From an uncultured Gemmataceae bacterium (lineage in GTDB: Bacteria; Planctomycetota; Planctomycetia; Gemmatales; Gemmataceae): 64,000 nt of DNA. The stretch covers positions 99,692 through 163,691 of the forward strand of contig CALDUY010000029.1 of the NCBI GenBank assembly GCA_937923405.1, written 5' to 3'. The notes beneath the pieces were generated by a model. It was given only the letters and a program-made list of their open reading frames with translations, made no database searches and was not told the DNA's origin. Made by a program: the position numbers and the translations under genes. Numbering within the stretch: the first letter of the stretch is position 1; each line of letters begins with the position of its first letter. This document shows, piece by piece, positions 57,023 through 64,000 of this stretch.

Positions 57023-58153
57023 TCATCGATTTGCCTCCTTCGCGCCTTTGGCAAGCACGACTTTTTCCCCTGGAGTCAGACCAGCGAGTACTTCGTATTC
57101 TTGGTCCAGCTTGCGACCGAGCTGGACGCTGCGCCGTCGAGCCTCGCCGTCCTCGACCACGTCCACCATGTCGAGTTGGCCCACTTTGAACACCGCCGCC
57201 GCCGGAACGACCACTACTTCCTCGTCCTCCAACGGGATGAAGATGCGGCCAAACATACCGCTATAGATGCCAGGTGGACAAGGACCTGTCACTTTGACCG
57301 TGAACGATCGGCTCGCTGCCTGAGCCTCTGGTACGATTTCGCTGACAGTCGCTTCGCAGTCGTGTTGCAGAGCCTCCAGTCGCCCGGGAATCTTCTGGCC
57401 AACCGTCAGCCGTTGCGCCAGCGACTCCCGGACAGTGACCACCATCTGCATGCGGGTGGGGTCATACAGTGTCAGCAGGGGTTGTCCCGGGCTGACGGTG
57501 TCACCGGCTTCGACCCGCTTGTCGATCACAGTGGCCGTGATCGGAGCTCGAATCGTGGCATAGTCGAGGACCACCTTGGCCTCGCGAACCGCCTGCTGGG
57601 CCCGTTCCAGTTCTGCCGTCGCGGACCTCCAAGCCGCGGTGGCTTGGTCGAATTCTGCTTGAGAAATGGCCCGACTGCCGATCAACCGTCGAGCACGCTG
57701 GTATTCGACCTCCGCCCTTTGCTGGGTTGCCTCTGCCGCTGCGCGTGCCGCTTCGGCCTGCTTCAGACGTGCTTGCAGATCGGAATCGTCCAAGCGTACC
57801 AGAACCTCATCGCGGGTGACGGCCTGACCAGCCTTCACTCTCACCTCAACCACTTTGGCCAGCAGCTTGGATGCTACAGCGGCTTCGTGAACTGCACGAA
57901 CCGTCCCCACCGCTGACTCGTACTGAGGCCTGCGGATGAGACGAACTTCCGCCACAGGCAGATCGGTAGGCGCAGGCTGACGAGTCGAGGCGTTCTCCGC
58001 CGATACTTTCGGCTTGAACACCCCAGCAAGGGCCAGCAGGAGCAACGTCAAACCAGCGGTCATCCCGACAATCACCACCAGCGTACTGACGTAACGTGGC
58101 CGTTTTTGCTGCGGTGAAGTCTGGTTTCGGGGCTGTGGTTCTCCTTGTGCCAT
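57023..58153 (-). CDS. RND efflux periplasmic adaptor (376 aa)
   Basis: A membrane helix (~22-44, STLVVIVGMTAGLTLLLLAL) is followed by a lipoyl-like barrel (EAAVASKLLAKVVEVRVKAG), a helical hairpin (~150-210), a second lipoyl half (IRAPITATVIDKRVEAGDTV) and beta-barrel and membrane-proximal domains ending TPGEKVVLAKGAKEA. GGGAG lies 8 bases before the ATG at 58153; the frame is open up to 58270 but lacks a ribosome site there. It pairs with the RND pump by an ATGA overlap. An outer-membrane channel gene is not adjacent. Confidence 0.87.
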   Translation of the reverse strand: MAQGEPQPRNQTSPQQKRPRYVSTLVVIVGMTAGLTLLLLALAGVFKPKVSAENASTRQPAPTDLPVAEVRLIRRPQYESAVGTVRAVHEAAVASKLLAKVVEVRVKAGQAVTRDEVLVRLDDSDLQARLKQAEAARAAAEATQQRAEVEYQRARRLIGSRAISQAEFDQATAAWRSATAELERAQQAVREAKVVLDYATIRAPITATVIDKRVEAGDTVSPGQPLLTLYDPTRMQMVVTVRESLAQRLTVGQKIPGRLEALQHDCEATVSEIVPEAQAASRSFTVKVTGPCPPGIYSGMFGRIFIPLEDEEVVVVPAAAVFKVGQLDMVDVVEDGEARRRSVQLGRKLDQEYEVLAGLTPGEKVVLAKGAKEANR

Positions 58154-58362
58154 CGTTGTACTCCCTAGCATCCCCAATGTGTGGGCTTGGTTAGTCGACA
58201 AAGCGTCGTCGTTGCTCCGCCTCGCGAAGCTCGTTGGCGGAGCGCGTTCACCTTCATGCGTAATTTCCATATTGGGGGCGATTCAGTCGGACCAGCTAGA
58301 GGATGTACTGCTGGTCCCAACTCCGCTCCTCGACGAGCTATACTAGTGCCTCATTTTTGACC

Positions 58363-58388
58363 GATCCGCCAGCCGGACGAAGGTTACT
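58363..58388 (-). promoter_or_regulatory. ECF-type promoter, RND operon
   Basis: AGTAACCT, 13 bases, GGATC on the minus strand, in the 369-bp gap upstream of the adaptor. The remaining gap sequence shows nothing else I recognise. Confidence 0.75.
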
Positions 58389-58522
58389 AATATCTCCCCC
58401 GAACCGGACGTGGCCAGTGACGGGCCGCGTCGTATCAACGGAAATTACAGAGCTGGAAGAATGAGAGTACGGAAATGGAGGAAAAATCAGACAAGTGAGC
58501 AGCGGTGGGTCAAAAACGCCTC

Positions 58523-58774
58523 TTAGACTCGGGCATGAGGGAATTTCTTCTTCCACTGCTCGCGTAGAGCCTGTCGGAACCGCGCTTGGAACTCAGGCGG
58601 CATCGGGTACGGCTCGCCGGCCTTATACAGCTGGATCGTTTTGCGGACGTTATCCACCACGACCTGACAGGGATTGCAACCGGCCAGATGTTCGGCAAAA
58701 TCCCGACAGATCGTCAGCACCGACTCGTCGTCGATGTATTCATTCAGGGCTTTGAGCAATTCTTCACAAGTCAT
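58523..58774 (-). CDS. Small zinc-finger (zf-HC2) anti-sigma-like protein (83 aa)
   Basis: It begins MTCEELLKALNEYIDDE and has the HxxxCxxC motif HLAGCNPCQ near residues 27-35 of zf-HC2 anti-sigma factors. There is no membrane helix, so it is a soluble anti-sigma of the ZAS type. It lies 73 bp after the ECF sigma gene in the same direction, the usual arrangement for a cognate pair. The C-terminal half is basic. An ECF-like site lies between the two genes. Confidence 0.88.
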   Translation of the reverse strand: MTCEELLKALNEYIDDESVLTICRDFAEHLAGCNPCQVVVDNVRKTIQLYKAGEPYPMPPEFQARFRQALREQWKKKFPHARV

Positions 58775-58805
58775 GGCAAGCACTCCAAGAAACTCTATTC
58801 TTTTT

Positions 58806-58832
58806 GATCGGCCTACCCACCAAAAAGTTACA
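58806..58832 (-). promoter_or_regulatory. ECF-type site before the anti-sigma gene
   Basis: TGTAACTT, 14 bases, CGATC on the minus strand: perfect first block, spacing longer by one and one mismatch in the second block. It would give the anti-sigma its own sigma-dependent supply (negative feedback). Confidence 0.5.
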
Positions 58833-58847
58833 CAGTTTCGCTTGGTT

Positions 58848-59534
58848 TTAATGGTGGGAGTGGTCGGGAAACACCCGGGTTGCCTCATCGCCTAGGACAC
58901 GAGTCAATCGCTCGCGGAGTTGCAGCCGTGCTCGCAGCAACCGCACCTTGACGTTGGCCTCGGTCAGCTCCAATATCTCTGCCGTCTCTCGAACCGACAA
59001 TCCCTCGATGTCGCGTAGCACGAACACCAGCCGGTATTTTTCGTCTAGCTCGGCAACGGCATCGGCCAGCAGTTGCCGCAACTCGACCTTTTCGACAAGG
59101 CTAGCGGGGTCGTCCTTCCACTGGGCGATAAATTCGGGATGGGGAATCGTCGCGTAGCTGTCCTCCCCATCCGCGGCGACCTCCAAGGCAACGGTGGGTA
59201 GGCCGCGTCTTTTTCGCAGCACCTTAAGGGCGTGGTTGGTGGCGATGCGTAAGATCCAGGTGGCGACGCTGGCTTCTCCGCGGAACTGATCGATGTACTC
59301 GATGAGGCTCAAGAAGGTCTGCTGCGTCACGTCCTCGGCATCCTGGGGCTGCCCCACAATGCGTCGTGCTAAGCCATAGACGCGTGGCTGGAAGCGGTCC
59401 ACCAGGGCCTCGAAGGCGTCAAAGTCGCCTTGCTGGGCACGTCGGAACAGCTCCAGCTCGTAGGCAGCGACCTCAGCCTCAGAGGCCTTCAGCGTGCCCG
59501 GATGTGCAGCGGTTTTGGATAAAGAGTCGCTCAT
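58848..59534 (-). CDS. ECF-type RNA polymerase sigma factor (228 aa)
   Basis: Sigma-2 region: FDAFEALVDRFQPRVYGLAR, then GQPQDAEDVTQQTFLSLIEY and ATWILRIATNHALKVLRK. Sigma-4 region: LDEKYRLVFVLRDIEGLSVR and ETAEILELTEANVKVRLLRA, the helix-turn-helix that reads the -35 element. The linker is ~40 residues, and the chain ends in HSHH. It is followed by a zf-HC2 protein, its likely antagonist. I infer that it reads the TGTAAC(C/T)T-13-GGATC promoters of the sulfur and efflux operons on its left. The inducing signal may be sulfide or persulfide stress. Confidence 0.93.
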   Translation of the reverse strand: MSDSLSKTAAHPGTLKASEAEVAAYELELFRRAQQGDFDAFEALVDRFQPRVYGLARRIVGQPQDAEDVTQQTFLSLIEYIDQFRGEASVATWILRIATNHALKVLRKRRGLPTVALEVAADGEDSYATIPHPEFIAQWKDDPASLVEKVELRQLLADAVAELDEKYRLVFVLRDIEGLSVRETAEILELTEANVKVRLLRARLQLRERLTRVLGDEATRVFPDHSHH

Positions 59535-59865
59535 GATTCACTTGCCGCACCATCCCTTCAGAGAACCGCTGGGGACCGTCAGCAGCGCAGTTCGCTGCGT
59601 AAGTTTCCTCGCTGCTTTAGTATAGTAAGGAGTTATGTCGTTGAGAGCTGAGAGCCTGCGGTTTGAGTTCCCCCTCTCCTCAACGGGGAGTAATTAATTC
59701 AGATGCCTCGGAGACCGTTTCTGTTGGAAGAAGAGCCGGAGAATCGACCAGCAAGATTGGCCTGCTGCCTCGTTGACAGCCTCGTGCGTAAGGAGGTATG
59801 TTGATTGGAGATTTCCATCTTTCCTGATCGACTATTTCCAGGGTCGATTCAACGCTGAGGTGAAC
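59535..59865. other. 331-bp divergent intergenic space
   Basis: It separates the ECF gene (-) from the selenoprotein-like gene (+). An AAGGAGG at 59790 stands before a nine-codon frame (TTG at 59801), which may be chance or a leader peptide. No TGTAAC-type site and no structured RNA were recognised. Confidence 0.4.
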
Positions 59866-61218
59866 ATGTTGCCAACAACCCCCTCCTTTGTCGTGACAGG
59901 AGTTAGCATCCCGGCCCTGGTTTTCGCGATGTGGCTGTCTGAGGCATCGGCCCCGAGTGAAGAGCTTCCTCATTCGGGCTCTCGAGAAGGCAGTAAGAAT
60001 CCTCCTCCCAAGCTCGATGAGTCCACATTTGACAAGCTATTTGAACTGTGCAAACCCTGCACGGAAAAAGAGGCTTGGACGGAAGTCGCTTGGATCGGAG
60101 AGTTCTGGACGGGGCGTCAGCAGGCAGCTCGGCTTGGCAAGCCCATGTTTATTTTCGCCATGAACGGTCATCCGCTCGGCTGTGTCTGAAACAACGGAGT
60201 CGCGGGCCGTGCGCTCGCTTTCGCCGATCCACGGATTATCAAGATCCTCAATGAGCGATTTGTCCCTATCGCCGTCGACAACACGCGTCTGCAAAATCAA
60301 GACGACGAGGAAGGTCGCCTCTTCCGCTTGATCTCCTGGCAAGGGCGTTACAAACTCACGTTCCAAGAAGCCTGGAAGAAACGCCTCGAGGTCACTCATG
60401 GGAAGAACCACCAGGGGTTTTACGCCGCTACGGTGGAGGGCGAGCTTCTCAACGCCGACGGCGACCCCCACAGCGTGGATCGCACCTTGGCTATGCTAGA
60501 CCGAGCCTTGAAGAACTGGCAAACGCGCACCACCCAATTGCAAACAACTACCATCAAGCCCTTGGTGCAGCGCGATCCTGACTTCCAATGGCAGTATCCG
60601 TCCGACGGACTGGTACTTCAGGTCGGCATTCGCGATTTGCCCCGAAAGGTCGATCATCGGCCCGATAATTGGCGTCGAAATGCTCACAACCTGGATTATG
60701 TTTGGATTACGCGCGAGGAAATGCTCCAGATCGTACCGAAAATGGTTCAGCAGGGGGACACCTTCCCTCTGCCTTCAGTTTTGACACGACGCCTTGCGCG
60801 CTTCCATCTGCTGGATTACGTTCATGGAGAGACCCCTCCTTGGCCGGTCGAAGTTGCCAAGCGGGCCGACCTCCAACTCCGGGTGATTCAGGTCAGCTCG
60901 GAAAAGGTTCAATTCAGTCTCTCGGGACGCGCTCCCCTCCGAGAGACGAATGTCGAAGGGACCAAGAAAGAGCGAGGTTTCGACGCGACGTTGTATGGCA
61001 AGCTAATCTTCGATCGCCGCAAACAACGCTTTACTCGATTCGATGTTGTAGCAATTGGAACGCGCTGGGGATCCACCGGTCATAGTGGACGCCGTAACGA
61101 TGATGCTCCTGCTCCGATGGGAATTGCCTTCACCTTGGCCGGCAACGAACCTCGCGATCGCACTCCCCCCCACATCAGCCAGAGCCGCAACGGACTACGC
61201 GAGTACTTCGCCAATTGA
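59866..61218 (+). CDS. Probable secreted thioredoxin-like selenoprotein, UGA at codon 108 (450 aa)
   Basis: The ATG at 59866 has GAGG 5 bases upstream and starts a signal peptide (IPALVFAMWLSEASA). The reading frame is open from there to 61218 except for one TGA at 60187-60189. Around it the protein reads KPMFIFAMNGHPLGCV-U-NNGVAGRALAF, then IIKILNERFVPIAVD, which is the beta-alpha-beta core of a thioredoxin-like fold with C106-x-U108 at the redox position. Translation stopping there would leave half a fold. A SECIS-like hairpin follows the TGA. An LCKPC motif lies at 61-65. The C-terminal ~300 residues have no family I recognise. Alternatives are a nonsense mutation or a two-part pseudogene. 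Machinery genes for selenocysteine are not in the window. Confidence 0.7.
60197..60216 (+). promoter_or_regulatory. SECIS-like hairpin after the UGA
   Basis: GAG-U-CGC pairs with GCG-CUC, leaving one bulged U in the 5' arm and a loop GGGCCGU. A bulged U and a G-rich apical loop are features of bacterial SECIS elements. The loop begins 15 bases after the UGA, at the short end of the usual distance. Judged by eye only. Confidence 0.5.
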
Positions 61219-61470
61219 ATGGAACCGTTTAATTGGTTCGGTTTGTTCTCCCTTTTCAACTGTTTGACCTCTATCGTTCAATCGATTGATCAAACAGACT
61301 AAATCAACGGCACCGCGATCTACCGTAGCTTAAACTAGGATGACGATGCGGCGGATCATCACGATTGAAATTTTTTACATCTTTTCGATCGCTAAAATCG
61401 TTTGAAACTAATTGTTTTGGTTTTTCGCCCGCTCCACGTCTCCTTGATTTGACTTTGGAGGATCGTTTCC
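61219..61470 (+). other. AT-rich space before the cas genes
   Basis: A GAACC/GGTTC hairpin followed by T-rich sequence (61223-61255) may end the preceding transcript. The rest is markedly richer in A and T than the flanking genes and should hold the cas promoter, but I cannot fix -35/-10 boxes. GGAGGA precedes the cas4-cas1 GTG. Confidence 0.4.
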
Positions 61471-63150
61471 GTGGATGCCTCGTTTGTCCCTTCGCTTTTG
61501 CCGGCTCGCATGCTCAATGAGTTCGCTTATTGTCCACGGTTGGCCTACTACGAGTGGATTGCCGGTGAATTTGATCACAACCCTGACACCCTCGAAGGGC
61601 GGCTCAGTCATCGCCGCGTTGATCACGAGGATCGCAAGAATTTGCCCCTCTCCGCAGAGGAGGCCGATCCCACCGAGACGATCCATGCTCGCTCGGTTCT
61701 GCTTTCGTCCTCGCAAGAGGGACTGATTGCTCGCATCGATCTGCTGGAACTGGAAGGGACGGTAGCGACCCCGGTGGATTACAAGAAAGGTAAGGTGCCC
61801 GATCGCCCGGAAGGCCCTTGGGAACCCGAACGAGTCCAGCTGGCCGCTCAGGCGCTGATTCTGCGGGATGCCGGCTTTACCTGTGAGCACGGCATTTTGT
61901 ACTACGTCGCCTCACGTCAGCGGGTGACTGTTCCCATTGATGATGCTTTGGTGGCCCGGACTCGGCAGCTGGTTGTCGAGATGCGAGCCACCGCTGCTTC
62001 CGGCACCATTCCCTTGCCTTTGGTCGATAGTCCCAAGTGCCCGCGTTGTTCTCTTGTTGGAATCTGTCTGCCGGACGAAACCCGACTGCTTAACGAGCAG
62101 CAAGAGCCCCAATCCGAGCAAGACGACCACGTTCGTCGCTTAATTCCCGCGCGCGACGAAGCCTTGCCGGTGTACGTACAACGCCAAGGAGCGTCTGTAG
62201 GCAAATCTGGGGAACGGTTAGAGATTCGTCAAAAATCCGAGCCGACCCAGGAAGTTCGGCTCATCGATGTTTCGCAACTCTGCCTGTATGGCAACGTCCA
62301 GGTTTCCACGCAAGCCATTCGGGAGCTAGTCTCACTGGGCATTCCGGTGGTGTACTTCACTTATGGCGGGTGGTTCACAGCGATTACCACCGGCGCGACA
62401 CACAAGAATGCCTTACTCCGCATGGCCCAACACGCCGCCGCCGGGGATTCCGTTCGCTCTCTTGCTTTGGCCAAGGCATTCATGGCCGCGAAAATTCGTA
62501 ATCAGCGCACCTTGGTTCGCCGTCATCTGGGCGATCAAGCGGCGTTGGAACTGGATCGCCTTCAGGATCTGCTTACCAGCGTCGAACAAGCTGGCAGCAC
62601 GGAATCGCTGCTTGGATTGGAGGGAACAGCGGCTCGAATCTACTTCTCCGCCTTCAGCCGTATGCTTCAGGACTCAACTGGTTTCTCCTTCGAGAATCGC
62701 AACCGCCGACCGCCCCGTGATCCCGTCAACGCTCTACTCTCGTTCGTCTATTCCTTGTTGATGAAGGATTGTCTCGTTACGCTGATGAGTGTCGGCTTTG
62801 ATCCTTACGTTGGCTTCTTTCACACTCCCAAATATGGCCGACCGGCACTGGCCCTCGATTTAGCCGAGGAGTTTCGTCCCATTGTTGCTGATTCGGTCGT
62901 TTTGAGTTTGATCAACACCAAAGAGATCCAGCCCAACGATTTCATCACTCGCATCGGTTGCGTTGCCCTGACCGATCACGGGAGAAGAACGGTGCTGGCC
63001 GCCTATGAACGACGCATGGATACGCTCATTCAGCATCCGGTGTTCGGCTATCGGATCAGCTATCGCCGCACGCTGGAGGTTCAGGCACGTTTGCTGGGGC
63101 GGGTTCTGGGCAATGAAATCGATAGTTATCCCGGCTTCATCGTTCGTTGA
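61471..63150 (+). CDS. cas4-cas1: Cas4-Cas1 fusion, CRISPR adaptation nuclease/integrase (559 aa)
   Basis: Residues 1-205 are Cas4: C21 (YCPRL) and the cluster C190, C193, C199 bind an iron-sulfur centre; D90 (ARIDLLE), D103 and K105 (VDYKKGK) and Q123 are the RecB-type nuclease residues. Residues ~230-559 are Cas1 with E384 (LEGTAARIYF), H451 (FFHTPKYGRP) and D463 (ALDLAEEFRP), the metal site of the integrase. All are intact, so spacer trimming, PAM choice and integration are expected. This fusion is best known from type I-G (former I-U) and V-B loci. The start is a GTG with GGAGGA upstream. cas2 follows after 51 bp. Confidence 0.95.
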   Translation: MDASFVPSLLPARMLNEFAYCPRLAYYEWIAGEFDHNPDTLEGRLSHRRVDHEDRKNLPLSAEEADPTETIHARSVLLSSSQEGLIARIDLLELEGTVATPVDYKKGKVPDRPEGPWEPERVQLAAQALILRDAGFTCEHGILYYVASRQRVTVPIDDALVARTRQLVVEMRATAASGTIPLPLVDSPKCPRCSLVGICLPDETRLLNEQQEPQSEQDDHVRRLIPARDEALPVYVQRQGASVGKSGERLEIRQKSEPTQEVRLIDVSQLCLYGNVQVSTQAIRELVSLGIPVVYFTYGGWFTAITTGATHKNALLRMAQHAAAGDSVRSLALAKAFMAAKIRNQRTLVRRHLGDQAALELDRLQDLLTSVEQAGSTESLLGLEGTAARIYFSAFSRMLQDSTGFSFENRNRRPPRDPVNALLSFVYSLLMKDCLVTLMSVGFDPYVGFFHTPKYGRPALALDLAEEFRPIVADSVVLSLINTKEIQPNDFITRIGCVALTDHGRRTVLAAYERRMDTLIQHPVFGYRISYRRTLEVQARLLGRVLGNEIDSYPGFIVR

Positions 63151-63201
63151 AGCTCAACAGGTTCTCACATCGGGACAGCCTTCACGCAAAGGAGACACCA
63201 C

Positions 63202-63495
63202 ATGCGTCATGTCTATCTGGCCAGTTACGACGTCGCCGATCCGAAACGCTGGCGAAAAGTGTATCGTCTGATGCTGGGAGCTGGTGATCCACTGCATTAC
63301 TCTGTTTTTCGTTGCCATCTGTCGAAGTCGGAATACTTGTTGTTGGTGGAGAAATTATTGGAAGAGATTCATCATCACGAAGATCGCGTTATGTTTATCG
63401 ATTTGGGGCCGATCTCGGAGGAAATCGAGGATCGAGTGACCCATTTTGGTATGAAGCCATTGTCTTCCCCTGAACGAGGTGCGATAATCGTATAG
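63202..63495 (+). CDS. cas2: Cas2
   Basis: The 97-residue protein has the ferredoxin-like Cas2 start (VYLASYDVADPKRWRKVYRL), then HYSVFRCHLSKSE and the late strand DRVMFIDLG. It holds the Cas1 dimers together during spacer integration. AAAGGAG precedes the ATG. The CRISPR array starts ~200 bp later. Confidence 0.95.
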   Translation: MRHVYLASYDVADPKRWRKVYRLMLGAGDPLHYSVFRCHLSKSEYLLLVEKLLEEIHHHEDRVMFIDLGPISEEIEDRVTHFGMKPLSSPERGAIIV

Positions 63496-63699
63496 AGGAT
63501 CGAGCGGCTAGGTGCTGCGAAAACCCCTGGGGTCGCTCGAACTGCTTGTTTCTAGGAGAAAACGAGCTTTTTGCAAAGATCTTTGACAATTCGAGAGTGC
63601 CATTCCCACGGATATAAATCCGTGCCACATTGATGCCAAGTGGGGTGCTCGAAACAGGGCACTCAACTTGTTTCGCTGAGAGCACTTGTGACGAGTGAC
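63496..63699 (+). promoter_or_regulatory. Probable CRISPR leader with a diverged repeat copy
   Basis: This 204-bp space between cas2 and the first full repeat is the expected leader. Within it, 63602-63636 is a 35-base diverged repeat: it keeps CACGGATATAAATCCGTG but has a C for T at position 4, lacks one G, and ends ACATTGATGC. It is separated from the first full repeat by 63 bases rather than 37-39. Confidence 0.65.
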
Positions 63700-64000
63700 A
63701 TTTCCACGGATATAAATCCGTGGCCGCATTGAAGCCCGTCCTGGATCACACATCCGTTTGTGATGCCGTCCGATTTCCACGGATATAAATCCGTGGCCGC
63801 ATTGAAGCTCGCAGCCCACGTCGCACGGTCGGGCGCGCCGGCGTCAAATTTCCACGGATATAAATCCGTGGCCGCATTGAAGCATCACTCACCCCCTTTC
63901 TCGCCTGCTGGGTCAGCCAGGCATTTCCACGGATATAAATCCGTGGCCGCATTGAAGCACGTGCCAGGGATCATCGGAGCCAGCGCGAATAAGCTATTTC
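63700..64000 (+). CRISPR. CRISPR array, left part (4 full repeats, fifth cut by the edge)
   Basis: 36-bp repeats at 63700-63735, 63773-63808, 63848-63883 and 63923-63958 are identical; a fifth begins at 63996. Spacers are 37, 39, 39 and 37 bp and share no likeness. The repeat contains CCACGGAT-ATAA-ATCCGTGG, a perfect 8-bp stem with a 4-base loop, and ends ATTGAAGC, the likely crRNA 5' handle. Small frames on the minus strand repeating RPRIYIRGN are translations of the repeat and not genes. Confidence 0.97.

Larger units (their letters stand above)
53436..57026 (-). pseudogene. RND efflux pump gene interrupted by one in-frame stop
   Basis: The frame 57026-53436 codes ~1196 residues of a CusA/AcrB-like pump: N-terminal helix, FPGHSAKEVEQLVATPLE in the porter domain, LGLLVDDPIVDVENIERH with the proton-relay Asp pair, and the last four helices (LAFAAALVMIYIILVAQ onward). 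A TAA at 54017-54015 sits in the same frame between AGEG and WDITLDVFRDLGLAF. A GAA codon there would give the usual GEW motif, so one G-to-T change explains it. Three hairpin repeats (54145-54195, 55300-55349, 56499-56548) are inserted in frame. The ATG overlaps the adaptor stop (ATGA). As read, the pump lacks its last ~190 residues and is probably inactive; a sequencing error is possible. Confidence 0.85.

Noticed and set aside
59773..59865. Earlier TTG start for the selenoprotein-like gene
   Set aside because: It would bury the signal peptide behind 31 residues; the ATG at 59866 has its own ribosome site.
63395..63952. Overlapping minus-strand frames of 68-103 codons repeating RPRIYIRGN
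   Set aside because: They are translations of the CRISPR repeat and its spacers, not genes.
61471..64000. Calling the locus type V-B because of the Cas4-Cas1 fusion
   Set aside because: No cas12b in the window, and the repeat end (ATTGAAGC) is unlike the V-B repeats I know; subtype left open.

Overview
The window is a high-GC bacterial chromosome segment, most likely from a planctomycete (Planctomycetota, probably near Gemmatales). The signs are very large envelope proteins of unknown family, several Ser/Thr protein kinases (one fused to a response-regulator and an HD-GYP domain), FHA proteins, a SWIM-SNF2 helicase and a DUF5690 carrier. This placement is inferred from gene content only. No rRNA or tRNA gene was seen.

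Positions 1-37.7 kb hold housekeeping and signalling genes: two giant translationally coupled secreted or membrane proteins (the second runs off the left edge), queA with a GH2-like fragment, metF, greA, FHA proteins, a secreted NodB-like deacetylase, a kinase/hybrid-histidine-kinase pair, a methyltransferase, SNF2, a sigma-54 activator, and a run of four small-molecule enzymes. Intergenic spaces carry a 25-bp hairpin repeat (five copies in the window) and one copy of a 163-168 bp MITE-like element whose second copy, inverted, lies 32 kb away.

Positions 37.7-59.5 kb form a leftward sulfur-oxidation island: sulfide:quinone oxidoreductase, two persulfide dioxygenase-rhodanese fusions, a membrane rhodanese, TauE/SafE and YeeE/YedE carriers, a DsrE protein, a SorAB-type sulfite dehydrogenase, and a cbb3 oxidase in which CcoN, CcoO and two further c-heme domains form one polypeptide. 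The genes spell out sulfide > persulfide > sulfite > sulfate with electrons going to quinone, cytochrome c and oxygen. An RND efflux pair follows (the pump gene has a nonsense codon), then an ECF sigma factor and a small zinc-finger anti-sigma-like protein. The same two-block sequence, TGTAAC(C/T)T, 13 bases, GGATC, stands before five of these operons, with three weaker copies including one before the anti-sigma gene. I read this as the promoter of one ECF regulon that unites the island; this is the most interesting result here.

Positions 59.5-64 kb hold a probable secreted selenoprotein (a thioredoxin-like frame interrupted only by one UGA followed by a SECIS-like hairpin), then a cas4-cas1 fusion, cas2 and the start of a CRISPR array that continues past the right edge. 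No interference gene is present in the window.
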